From: Ochotona curzoniae
Taxonomy: Eukaryota > Chordata > Mammalia > Lagomorpha > Ochotonidae
Assembly: GCF_017591425.1 (NCBI RefSeq)
Contig: NW_024466004.1
Location: 36,458,501-36,522,500, forward strand
Reading direction: 5' to 3'
DNA length: 64,000 nt
This document shows positions 25,701 to 35,300 of the stretch, in pieces (position 1 is the stretch's first letter; each line of letters starts with the position of its first letter). A model generated the notes under the pieces. That model saw only the letters and a program-made list of their open reading frames with translations. It searched no databases and had not been told where the DNA came from. The position numbers were made by a program, and so were the translations under genes.

Positions 25701-25746
25701 AGGTCGGCAAGCAGAGCCCGCGGCTTCTGCCGGCCCGGGCCGCGTC

Positions 25747-25910
25747 ATGGAAGACGCAGGGAACATGGAGCACGCGGAGGACGCGGAGCACGCAGGGAAC
25801 GCGGAGCACGCGGAGAGCCAGGCCTGCGAGCGCGCCCGCTGCACCCGCTGCACCCGCCAAGCGCCCTTGGCCCGCGACCGCCCGACACGGCGCGGGGGCG
25901 CGGACTCCGG
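25747..25910 (+). CDS. RIPPLY2: RIPPLY2 coding exon 1
   Basis: Encodes residues 1-54 plus two bases of codon 55, ending at a GTACGG donor. The exon is very GC-rich. It contains an in-frame 36-nt tandem duplication (copies start at 25756 and 25792) giving repeated AGN-EHAE blocks, then CGCTGCACC twice (25837-25854). The conserved end is TRRGGADSG. Only the end of the exon resembles other mammalian RIPPLY2 proteins; the acidic N-terminal part is poorly conserved in the family. Confidence 0.9.
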
Positions 25911-28900
25911 GTACGGCCCCTCCGCGCATCCCGGCGCGCGCCTCCCCAGCTCCTCCCCTCGCGACGCGCGCGGCGCCGGGACTTCTCCCGGGGCATCTGC
26001 CGCGGCGGGGCTCACCTCTGCTCTGCGCACCTTGCGTTCCCCGTCCCGCAGGTCCGGAGTCTTCTGGAGACCGTGGCTGGACGTCCAAGGCCGGGAAGAG
26101 AAGCAGGCGCGGCCCCTCGCCACGGAAGAGGTGAGGACGCCTGGCTGCTGAGGTGGTACCGGGGGCTGGGCGTGCGGGGCCCAACGGAGACATGCACTCC
26201 GCCTGCACCTTGCTGAAGATCGCTCCCGCCGGTAACCCTACCTCTTGCCACCCGGCGTTTGTGTTCTCCGGAGCGGCAGGGGCATACTAAGTGGGGAGCC
26301 TTCTGAGGTTACATCCCCAGCTGACTCGATGGGCGATCCCGGGTTCTCCAAGGAAGTGGGTGATACCTGCAAGTCCTCTCCTTTCTTCCCCAGGAACCCC
26401 GTGGCCCCGGAATGACCGAAGCCTCAGGAAAGCTTTTCCAGTACCAACACCCCGTCAGGTGAGTTCCAGGCCTCTATGAAGCTCTCGAGGCCCTCCAGCC
26501 CCTGATGAGCCACTTAGCAGTGGCCCTGTGGTTTTTCTCTCTTGGGGAATAAAAAGCGATTTTCAAGGTTACTCCATCTCCCAGTCGTGGAGGTTTGTTA
26601 CTCATTGAAACGACAACTGCAGGAGATCATGCTCTTAACCTAAATCCGTTAATTAGTACATACCACTCAGTGTTTAAGGAATGCAAGAGAGAAAGTGGAT
26701 GGCATAGTCAGGCAACGGTGGCATCTTAGGTCAACAAGATAGTTTCACTGTTTTATCCCCAAGGGTCCAAATGTAATTGATCTCCCATCAGGCAGTGTGG
26801 CTGTTGCTACTCCTTTGCAAACCGAAAGCAAATCAAGGTCACCAAAGCAGAGAACATAGAAATATGAAAATGTTAAGGTTACTAAAGGTGATCACACAGG
26901 GTTGAAAGGTTCCCTGTTTACTGCAGACAGGGCCTAGTTTACTTACTAGCCACACAATGCCAAGGCTTGTGTAACATGCCTTATAGTTTTAATTCAGATG
27001 CAAGGCTTATCGTTCTGCAGTGTTCTTGCTACAGAGCTGTTAAAGACACAGCCTGTTAAGTGTTGGTGTTTATAGACAGCAAGTAGTAGCCACTCTATGG
27101 TAATATTCTACCATGCCCTGACACTGATGAAGGACATAGGGAAAAATACAGCACGTGGGAATTGTTGTCATGGAGACACAAGGAAGAACAGAACAGGAAA
27201 TGACTGCCTTCCAGTGGGAGCAGGAGGACCGGAATGTTGGTTTTGAATTATGGTTACCTGGATGGGTCTTGAAGAAGTTAGCTAAATGGATGCAATGTAG
27301 GGCCAAAGTTCAGCTTGGGAAGGAGATGTAGGAACCTCACACACCTTGTGGTGATTCAGGGAGCTGGAATATAGGTGTTAGAAGCTGTGATCATCCCAGC
27401 AGGGTACTGGAAGGCCAGATCTTGAACACCTTGCTTTACTTAATCTTGTGTGTGGTATCAAGAACCTCTAGGCTTACTGTGTAAGTGGTCTTGGGAGTTA
27501 CTCGAAATAACCAGAAAAGCAGTGTGAGTATGTTTGTATTTCAAGATTTGAAAAGAATGAGTCCAGTAAGAAATGAGATACAGGCTTAGCTAGAACAAGG
27601 GAAGTGAAATTGGAAACTGTTGTCATTTCTTCCAATTCAAGTGAGAAATGTTGATCCATTCTAAGAGCTTATATGTGATGTGGAGACTGGATGAATTTGG
27701 GAGAGTCTTTACGTGACAACTAGGTTGGGCTTTATAATAACTTGGATATGGTAGTTGAAGGATAGGTAAAAAGCCAGAATTGCTCTAAAGTTTGTGGCTG
27801 GTAACCAGGTGAAGGTTGTACTAAGAAAATGGAAATTATAACTTAAAACAGATTTGGGGAACAAGATGAACCCAGTTTTCTTTGTTAAATTCAGTGTGTC
27901 CTTAGGGCATCTGAATAGAGGTATTTGGTAGAGAGCTGCATTCATAACTAAGGGGCTCCAAGGTAGTGCCCTAGGTAGCCACTCAGACTGTGGGACCTGT
28001 TGGGGGTGGAGGATTAGGGACATCTGGCTTTGGATGAGGTCATTGTAGGGAGCAGAGAGGACAGGGGGGCATTCTCAGTGAAGCCAACTTCCAGGCAGTT
28101 GACAGAGGAAAGCCACAAAGGACTAAGAATTGGATCTGGGAGGGATTCAGGGCCTATGGAACCCTTGTTAGAAAAGTGACCCACAGTGAGCCAATCTGAG
28201 CAAACTGATGACAGCTCAGCTAAATTCCTTGACCTTGACAGTTCTGAAATATATTAGAAAATGTCACCCATATGAATGAATAATTCCTATATTTTCTGAA
28301 CTGTTACAGCTTAATTGTATTTATTTTTATTTTATTTTATTAAAAAATATTAGTCTTGACTGGTACGTTTCTTACTCTTTTTACTCAGCTATCAAGTTCT
28401 TGAGGGTAGGAGCTATGATTTACTCATCTTTGAATTACGAATTGTGTCAGCGGGATCATTCCAATGGTTATCAAATTGAGTTACTTATTGAAGCATCAGA
28501 GTTTTTCTGTCATTGAATTTTCTAGACACAGTTATAAACTAAATTGTCTATTTCTCCACCTTTTAAGATGGAACATATTGAACATAACGTAACCTTGTTT
28601 TGTTAAAATAATTATTTCATGTAGATAGATAGACCTATTTACCCTGCATTAAAATGATTGCACTGTAGTTGGTAATTCAGCCCAATCTCTCTTCCTTTCT
28701 TTTCCTTGGATCAAAAATAATAGGAGGCCAGCTGATAATCTTTATATTTGTCATGTTTTATAAATTCTGAGGTAATAATGCTTAAATATAAACTATTTTG
28801 TAACACCATTATCATTTCTCAGTAACTCAGCATGATCTTACCAAATGTAGTTGGATGAGAAGGGAGGCAGATTCAGTCAAGACTGGGTTAGAGGGAGCCT

Positions 28901-29502
28901 TTCTAGTCTTAGAGTTGTTCACATATAGACAAACTCTTAAAAATACTCTTTTTTTGTACTTTTATAAATGTACATTGGTCATATCTGCAAGGCAATCTGA
29001 GTTTTAAGCAAAGTAGTAGGTAATTTCCATCTTTGTATAAAGTGCATAATTTTTTGACATCTTTTTTAATCAGAATTTTCAGTATAGTGGTAGAATTCTT
29101 TTTCCAACGAACATAGAAATTGGAAGATAAACCTGTTATGTATTTGTTAAGAATAAATACACAAATACATATTGAATAAGCCAAAAGATTGAGTTTTGTA
29201 CTATACACCTTCAGGTTGGCTAAAGTTTTACAGTAATCTGCTAGTTGTTGACAATTCAGCTGAAAGAACTGAATGGAGTCCTTGGCCATCGTTGAGTGTA
29301 ACATTTCTGTATGTGGAAAAAAATAAAGCATATTATGTTGTCTACTTTTTTCAGACTATTTTGGCCCAAATCAAAGTGTTATGATTACTTATATCAAGAA
29401 GCAGAAGCTCTCCTGAAAAATTTTCCAATTCAAGCCACAATCTCATTTTATGAAGATTCAGATAGTGAAGATGAAATTGAGGAGCTGATCTGTGAAAATT
29501 AA
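25747..29502 (+). CDS. RIPPLY2: RIPPLY2, ripply transcriptional repressor 2 (complete, 4 coding exons)
   Basis: Coding exons join 25747-25910, 26052-26130, 26394-26458 and 29355-29502: 456 nt, 151 residues plus stop, with every junction GT-AG and in phase. The protein carries FWRPW at about residues 59-63, the tetrapeptide WRPW with which this family recruits Groucho/TLE co-repressors. The C-terminal Ripply homology region runs from FQYQHPVRLFWPKSKCYDYL onward (about residues 95-140), and the tail is acidic (DSDSEDEIEEL). Known role: nuclear adaptor that turns T-box factors such as Tbx6 into repressors and ends Mesp2 activity during somite segmentation. The start at 25747 has G at -3 and +4; a second in-frame ATG lies at 25765. 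The product is longer than human RIPPLY2 (128 residues from memory), mainly through an expanded exon 1. Identification is from sequence recognition and is very secure. Confidence 0.96.
26052..26130 (+). CDS. RIPPLY2: RIPPLY2 coding exon 2 (WRPW motif)
   Basis: Follows a short 141-bp intron with acceptor CCGCAG and ends at GTGAGG. It completes codon 55 and encodes SGVFWRPWLDVQGREEKQ and onward to ATEE. It holds the Groucho/TLE-binding FWRPW motif, which is intact. Confidence 0.95.
26394..26458 (+). CDS. RIPPLY2: RIPPLY2 coding exon 3
   Basis: Bounded by a pyrimidine-rich CTTTCTTCCCCAG acceptor and a GTGAGT donor after a 263-bp intron. Encodes EPRGPGMTEASGKLFQYQHP and then V plus two bases of an R codon. 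This is the start of the Ripply homology region. Confidence 0.95.
26459..29354 (+). other. RIPPLY2: RIPPLY2 intron 3
   Basis: A 2.9-kb intron with GTGAGT donor and TTTTTTCAG acceptor. Most of 27390-28160 looks like an antisense L2 fragment (entered separately). I see no exon or RNA gene in 26459-27389 or 28161-29354. Confidence 0.8.
27390..28160 (-). mobile_element. L2 LINE fragment, antisense, in RIPPLY2 intron 3
   Basis: Follows antisense L2 order: AAGCAGTGTGAG, GTTTGTGGCTGG, GATGAACCCAGTTTTC, CCTTAGGGCATCTGAATAG, GACATCTGGCTTTGGATGAG, AGGACTAAGAATTGG. Diverged. Confidence 0.45.
29355..29502 (+). CDS. RIPPLY2: RIPPLY2 coding exon 4 (terminal)
   Basis: Acceptor TACTTTTTTCAG; two bases from exon 3 plus A give R, then LFWPKSKCYDYLYQEAEALL, the core of the Ripply homology region. 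This is followed by the acidic tail and the stop TAA at 29500-29502. Near-identical to human RIPPLY2 as remembered, so the exon is under strong constraint. Confidence 0.97.
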
Positions 29503-29598
29503 TCTTAATTTTTATGACATTCCAGGTTACAAGATTAAAATTCAGTGTATACATGTATTATAATCCTTTCAAACTAATTTATTTGTATATAAACTATT

Positions 29599-29604
29599 AA
29601 TAAA
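29599..29604 (+). terminator. RIPPLY2: Candidate RIPPLY2 polyadenylation signal
   Basis: First canonical AATAAA after the stop codon, about 97 bp downstream. A further AATAAA occurs near 30070. Which one is used cannot be told from sequence. Confidence 0.5.
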
Positions 29605-30689
29605 ATACTTTGTAATTCTTAAGGTAGCATGGCCTTTTTAAAGTCTCTACACTAGATTTAAATGTTAGAACTTAAAATACATGCTATTTAAAAATATCTT
29701 ATTTGTATATAAACATTTGGGTTTGTAAAGGATAATTTGGGTCTGTTCATTGAATTACAAATTTACCTTTAAATTTTGCAAAGAATTGTGGTGTTTATTT
29801 TTAACACTGGATATTATAACATCTGCTGTTTGCTTCTGGTTTCATTTGGATATTGTTGTTATAGATGAAAGTTATCTTAACTAGGCGATGATTAAAATAA
29901 CCTTATTTTTCTAATCACACGCTTACTATTATGTGCTTGCTAGAAAATGGTAAAGAATACGTTGTCATTATAACTGAGAAAGGAAATCAGTCTGAAGGCT
30001 CCTACATTTGAGGAATTTTAAATAACTTAGTAAAATCTCATTGTGATACTCCTCCCCATCTCTAAGTTTGGCAATAAAATATTCTTGTGCATGGAATTGA
30101 AGAATATCTTATACCAAGTAAAGATAGCCTTTAATTCCATTTTCAATAAACTTTTTGAAGTACTGGTATTGATATGTATCAATGCATGAAGAATTCCAAG
30201 AATTAGAACAGAATATTTAAATTGGTGTTTTTCGTGGAGATTAAAAAAAAATGGATCCCAGAAGGCAGAATCTAATCGTATTTATGAATTTTTGCCCAAG
30301 GAATGGTAAAGTAACTGATCAAATATTAAACATTCTTCAATATTCTCAAATTTTCTTTGCTTTGGTTCCTTGTTGTTATTCACATGTGGAGATTTTCTCA
30401 TGGGAAGTGAAGTTTGTGATGAGTTTTTTACCCACAGAGTTGTAGAAGAGTGTATCATCACATGACAGAAAGTAACAATTTTCGAGATTCAGATAATATA
30501 GTATACAATGGTTCTGAAGCTCTTTAGCTTACATTTAGTCTTCTCACAATGAATAGTTCAATCATGAATAAAAATGCTTCTATAATATACCAGACTAGTG
30601 GGCAGAAGGGGGGGGGTGAGAGCTGGTTATCTAGCAAAGTAACACTTCTTTTTGTGAATAGCCACATATGTTGACACACTTCATTACCA

Positions 30690-30975
30690 TTTATTTTTAA
30701 TTTATTTTTGATTTTGTTTGTCAAGAGAAGTATCTCCCATCGTTCCAGCTGCTGGTTCATTCCCCTAAAATGATGACAACAGCCAGAGCAGGGCCTACCA
30801 GAAGCCAGGTGCCAGGAACTCAATCTGGGTCTTCCACACATGTAGCAGGGACCCACACACTTGTCTGCCAGGATGCACCTTTTGAAGCTGTATGGGAAGA
30901 TGAGGAGCTGGTACTCAATCAGACATTCTGATAGGGGCTGTGGGTGCTCCAATGGCTGTTAACTACTGTGTCAAA
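30690..30975 (-). mobile_element. Old C-type SINE in the RIPPLY2-CYB5R4 gap
   Basis: ACAACAGCCAGAGCAGGGCC, CCAGGTGCCAGGAACTCAAT, GAGGAGCTGGTACTCAATCA, GCTGTTAACTACTGTGTC. Confidence 0.65.
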
Positions 30976-31179
30976 TTAAAGATACTACAAACAGCTTTGA
31001 TTTAGAATTTAAAAGATATTATAAGCAACTTTGACTTCCAGACATATTAAGGATCATGTAATTGAAATGAAGAAAATTAAAAGTGTGGCAATGTGTTAAA
31101 TGCAAGTTAGCGAAAGAAATATGAGGAAGTTGTTTACAAAAACGCCTCCTCTGAAAAACGTTCTTTTAATCTGTTCTCA

Positions 31180-31235
31180 GGATTTTCTCTCTCTCTCTTT
31201 TCTCTCTCATCTGTCTCTTCGCTCTTCTCTTTCCC
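31180..31235 (+). repeat. TC-rich simple repeat
   Basis: CTCTCTCTCTCTTTTCTCTC and similar pyrimidine runs. Confidence 0.8.
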
Positions 31236-31349
31236 CTAAAGGGCACACAGAAGCCATCAGGCTGCCAGTCTGGATCTTGAGCATTAGAGGCTTGTGTGTT
31301 TTTGATTTTGTCCTTAGTATGTTGGAACAGTACAGAGAGCCAGTGACAT

Positions 31350-31510
31350 TTATTTGTATCTACTGTTAGGCATTGCACTATGCACTTGGTGTATTACCAT
31401 TTGATCTGTACTAAAAACCTAAGCCAAATATGCAGATGGGAGACATGAGGCTTTAAGATATCCAAAGAAGCTGGAGTAACACAGCTCAAGCCATTCAGAG
31501 CAGGGATGGC
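31350..31510 (-). repeat. MIR SINE fragment
   Basis: TAGGCATTGCACTATGCACT, GCAGATGGGAGACATGAGGC and AGTAACACAGCTCAAGCC: antisense MIR. Confidence 0.45.
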
Positions 31511-31939
31511 GTCCAGGCCAGATCTGCATGACTCTTGATCATAGTTGTTCAACATCAGTTAGGGGTGAGCTGCAGCAAAACGCGATTTTCGGCAATTCCT
31601 AGGGAAGAAGGGAAGTTATGCGAGGAGAAGGTAAACGGAGCAACGTGAGACTTTACTAACATATTTTACTCAGTCAGCAGTCATCCATGATGAAAAAAAA
31701 TAACAGTTGATACCTAGACTCTTAAGAGTGTGAAGGTTTCCTTGTACAGCCTAGTACTTTACAAAGGGTAAAGTAAGAGCAATCATGTTTTAATGATGCC
31801 ATTTTATTTCTATATTCCAAGTAGTGTGGCGGTACCGCTTCACAGTGATGTTCTGAGTACGCAGACCCGGTCAGCACCAGGGCTAAGGAACAGCTTCAGA
31901 GTAACAGTGCCACCGATAGCTGTCACCTTCCTGCAGTGC

Positions 31940-32330
31940 TGAAATTCAGGACGCGACTAACTGAGCATGCGTGCCTTACCGGCTTCCACCGCTGCCGGCC
32001 TCCCGTCCCGCTGGCCACGCCCTCGGCGGACGTGCTGCGTCACGGCGCGTCTCACCCCCGATGACCCCGGAAGTGGGTCGGGGGCTTGGCCTCTGCCCGG
32101 CCACCGAGCCGGAGCCGGAGTTGCTGTTTGCGAGGGTCTGTACGGCCTCGGACCCTGGCAGGGCCGGGGCCAGAGACCAAGATGCTAAACGTCCCTTCCC
32201 AGTGCTTCCCGGCCCCGAGCTCGCAGCAGCGCAGCGCCTCTGGGGGGCGTAGCAAGGTAAGGAGCGACAGGCGGGTGCTCGCGTGGGGTGGCTTGAGGCG
32301 CTCCGGCGCGGTCGGCTGGTTGTCTGGGCT
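31940..32330. promoter_or_regulatory. CYB5R4: CYB5R4 CpG-island promoter
   Basis: GC-rich, TATA-less block around exon 1. Motif-like sites upstream of the start include GCATGCGT near 31964 (NRF1-like), TGCGTCACG at 32036-32044 (CRE-like half-site) and CCGGAAGTG at 32067-32075 (ETS). This fits a housekeeping promoter; use of each site is inference. Confidence 0.7.
32182..32256 (+). CDS. CYB5R4: CYB5R4 coding exon 1
   Basis: Encodes residues 1-25, beginning [12 protein letters not shown] and ending GGRSK, before a GTAAGG donor. The short N-terminal exon matches the mammalian CYB5R4 start and sits inside the CpG island. An out-of-frame upstream ATG at 32061 opens a frame that overlaps this exon and stops at 32252. 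Confidence 0.95.
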
Positions 32331-35300
32331 CCTGGCGCCCGTGCCACTTGCCACCCCGCAGCCTTCACGCCCTCTGCCCGTGTTGGCGACCACGTTCTGC
32401 TCCTGCGTCGTCCCCAGGCCTCGAACTCCTGACCTCGTTCAGAGCACACTGTCAGCTCCGAGTCCTTTAACGCTGTTTAGCTTCAGACCTGTGTGACAGC
32501 CCCGGGCGCTGTGCCTGCGCTGTCTGGGCACTCACCGGCGGGCTGCTTCCCCTCTGTTCCCCTCCGCGGTCCTTTGTTCTTGAGTGTGCGGGGTTGGGAG
32601 GGAGGTCGGTCCCCCTGCAGAATGGAGAAGCTGCGCAGTGGTCGCAGAGACCACCCTGGGACGGCGGGGAGCATGTGAGAAGCAAGAATGCACAATTTTA
32701 GGGACTGGTTTATGGACCCGCCTTTCTTGCTGTGGTAACTGTTTAATCACGGCCTCTCTGCTGTTATCACGGGCTGACTTTGAAGTTAAGTGGGATTCTC
32801 TTGAGTTTTTCTTGAGCATAGTTGCTGTTAGCGACAAGTGGAACACAGGTGCATTCTGAATTGTAATTATGCATCAAAACATGTATCCGGTGTTCATTGC
32901 AAGGTGAGTGCTGCTTTCTTGTGTCGGTAGCTTCTTATCCTGTTACTGCCGCTTTGTTTTTGAGACCTCCACTTGAGTCACTCCCCTTTCGTTTCTGAAC
33001 TCGTCTTTTGGGAACTTCATCAATTTTTGTTATTTTTCTTCACGTAGACCTAGAGTTTTGATTCTAGATTAGAATAAGAGTTCAGGGACTTGGGGCTCTT
33101 CAGAGGCCTTTAATCCTGGTAATGCTGATTTACTTGCTGATAGGCACGCATTCTTAGTGCTTTACACCTCTCGTTTAATCATAATGATGATCCTTTGAGG
33201 TGGCAACTTGTATTGCCACTTCACAAAAGAACACTGGTTGAGAAATGTTGCCTTAGATAGCTGGGCTGATTGTGACATGGGTCACACAGCCGGCTGAAGC
33301 CATCCATGACATATCCTTCCAGATGTTTGACCTGTTTCCTTAAGCTACGTACTTCACTGAGCAGTACATCCTTCCCGGAGAGAATCCCTGAATGAGAATA
33401 TAAATAACTGCCTTCTTTTCCTTTAAAAGTCACAACCCAGAAGCATCTATTTAAAGGAAAAAAAACTTAAAGGCAAAGACAGAATAGGTGGTGATGGTAA
33501 AGGTAAATCTTCAAATCCGAAAAGAACAACATGAGATTGCAGTACAACTCAAGGGAAAATTCTAGACTGTATGCTTTTCTTTCTCCTTTGTGAGACAGAT
33601 AATCCTGGATTGCCGGAGTCCAGCTCCAGCCGAGTTCGGAGCTCGGGAAGGGTGCGTGGAGTCGGCGATAAAGAAAGACACAGACACAGACGTTTGGTGC
33701 ATTCTCACAACAGCTCAGGAAAAAACTGTCCTTTTTATTTACTCAAAACCCTCTCAAGCTTCTACACAAGCAACTAATTGTTCTATTTTTTACTTTGAGA
33801 CTAGGGGGGCATGTACAGACATTCGGTCATTCTGTCTGTACTTCAGGGCTAAACAGGTGCCCCTAAAGATAATTCTGTAAAATATTGTATTCATAGTCTT
33901 CAAAGCAAGCTATTATTCATTCTTCAACAGTAGCCATGGAGCATCAGCCAGGACTCCAAGGCCAAGGCACATGAGATTACCTGCTAATCAGTAGTACATT
34001 CCTACCACATTTCTATTTCTACAATTTACTCATCATTTAATGGGAAAATAGGTTACAAGGGAAAAAATCTAACATCTAAAACAGAAACTTCAAATGTTAA
34101 ATCCCCCTACAACTATAGACTCCTACAACCCCATAAACAATAAAGCAATAATTAAAAGCATTTTCGGTTAATAAAACATCCTTAATTCCTCTAGCTAAAA
34201 ATTATAAAAGCAGCTAAAACAATTACATTTTATAGGCTCCAAAAAAATTGCAAAGGCAGGCTAGCCTTTGAGACAACAATAACTATATTTATTGCCATAG
34301 CAGTTTCAGCTCTCACTCCCATCACTTGCATTAGTATTTAAGACATATATATCAAGCCCCTTCCCAGAGGGTGTGCTGTATGTCTGGGCCAGATTCTGAG
34401 GCAATAATTAGCACACAATAAGGTGTCCAAAAATGGCACGAGTTTAATTGTGTTCCTGTGTGTAAATTGTCAAAGGCCCACTCACCAAGACATTATCAGT
34501 GACATTGACTCTCAAGCTCACATCAGTTGCAAAAACCTGCAAAAGTGTCTCACAGGGGCGAACAACAATGCCTCAAAAGAATACAGAATTCTTAGTGGGG
34601 TGCTTGAGTGTCCATGCAGCCAGGGGGTGAAACAGCGTCAGGGTGGTCAGAGAGAAATCCGCCGGGCCCTGCCAAACAGCTGGAAGCTCCCCCGGGCCCT
34701 GCCAAACAGGGGAGCTGTTCTCTTCACACCTTCGTGCCATCCACACCTACCACACGGACCCCAGCACTGGATGCATTAGAAGCTGAGGCAGGATAGACAA
34801 GATGGGCAGAAGTTGCAGAAATGGAACCTCATTGAGGAGGTTGTGCTCATCTGTCAGTCGTTAAAAGCACAGGCTTTGAAGTAAAGACGCAGATCATTTC
34901 CCCAAATACACCAGTTTATCTCCTTGAGTCTGTTGCCTCATTTGTAAATGGCAATAGCAGTACCAATTGTATAGCCTTGTTTCAAGGACTAAGTGGGCTA
35001 CTTTGCTAAGCCTGCAGTAAATACTGCTTACCTTGAGCCTTTTGTTCAGCCCTCACAGAGTTGACTCTGGCATGTGTTGTGCACTATTCCTTCTACAAAT
35101 AGTAATAAGTATTTACAGGGAACCTGAATTATCCTGAGGATGTGGTCTCTGATTTCAAGAAATTTTGTATCATAGACTGAATAGACTAGAAGTTTGGCAG
35201 CTATAATGCCATAAGTAGTATAGCAGAGTGTTAAGACCACAGATGTGTTGGGGGCCTGAGAAAGCTTCTGGAGGAAATAATGAGTAGGGAGGGTTGGTAC

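Larger units (their letters stand above)
25480..26470. promoter_or_regulatory. CpG island over RIPPLY2 exons 1-3
   Basis: GC- and CpG-dense block in otherwise AT-rich DNA, covering the promoter and the first three coding exons. It produces long spurious reading frames on both strands. Confidence 0.75.
29605..31939. other. Gap between RIPPLY2 and CYB5R4
   Basis: 2.3 kb between the RIPPLY2 poly(A) signal and the CYB5R4 CpG island. Holds one SINE, a MIR fragment and a TC-rich tract. The part just after 29605 may be RIPPLY2 3' UTR if the later AATAAA near 30070 is used. Confidence 0.7.

Noticed and set aside
25620..26251. Several long - strand reading frames (up to 189 codons) opposite RIPPLY2 exons 1-2
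   Set aside because: They are GC-rich, low-complexity products of the CpG island, opposite real exons, with no conserved motif. Stop codons are rare by chance in such DNA.
28909..29331. 140-codon - strand frame in RIPPLY2 intron 3
   Set aside because: No family resemblance, biased AT-rich composition and it overlaps the acceptor region of a conserved exon.
30524..30952. 142-codon - strand frame
   Set aside because: Lies mostly within an old SINE; no protein similarity recognised.
31967..32859. Multiple overlapping frames on both strands around the CYB5R4 promoter
   Set aside because: Only the frame starting at 32182 with a donor at 32257 matches a known protein. The rest are CpG-island shadows; the 32061 frame is kept only as a possible upstream ORF.
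34250..34345. Hydrophobic stretch near 34265 resembling a membrane or fusion segment on the + strand
   Set aside because: The orientation is opposite to the neighbouring LTR and the frame is short and closed. Not enough to call a retroviral gene.
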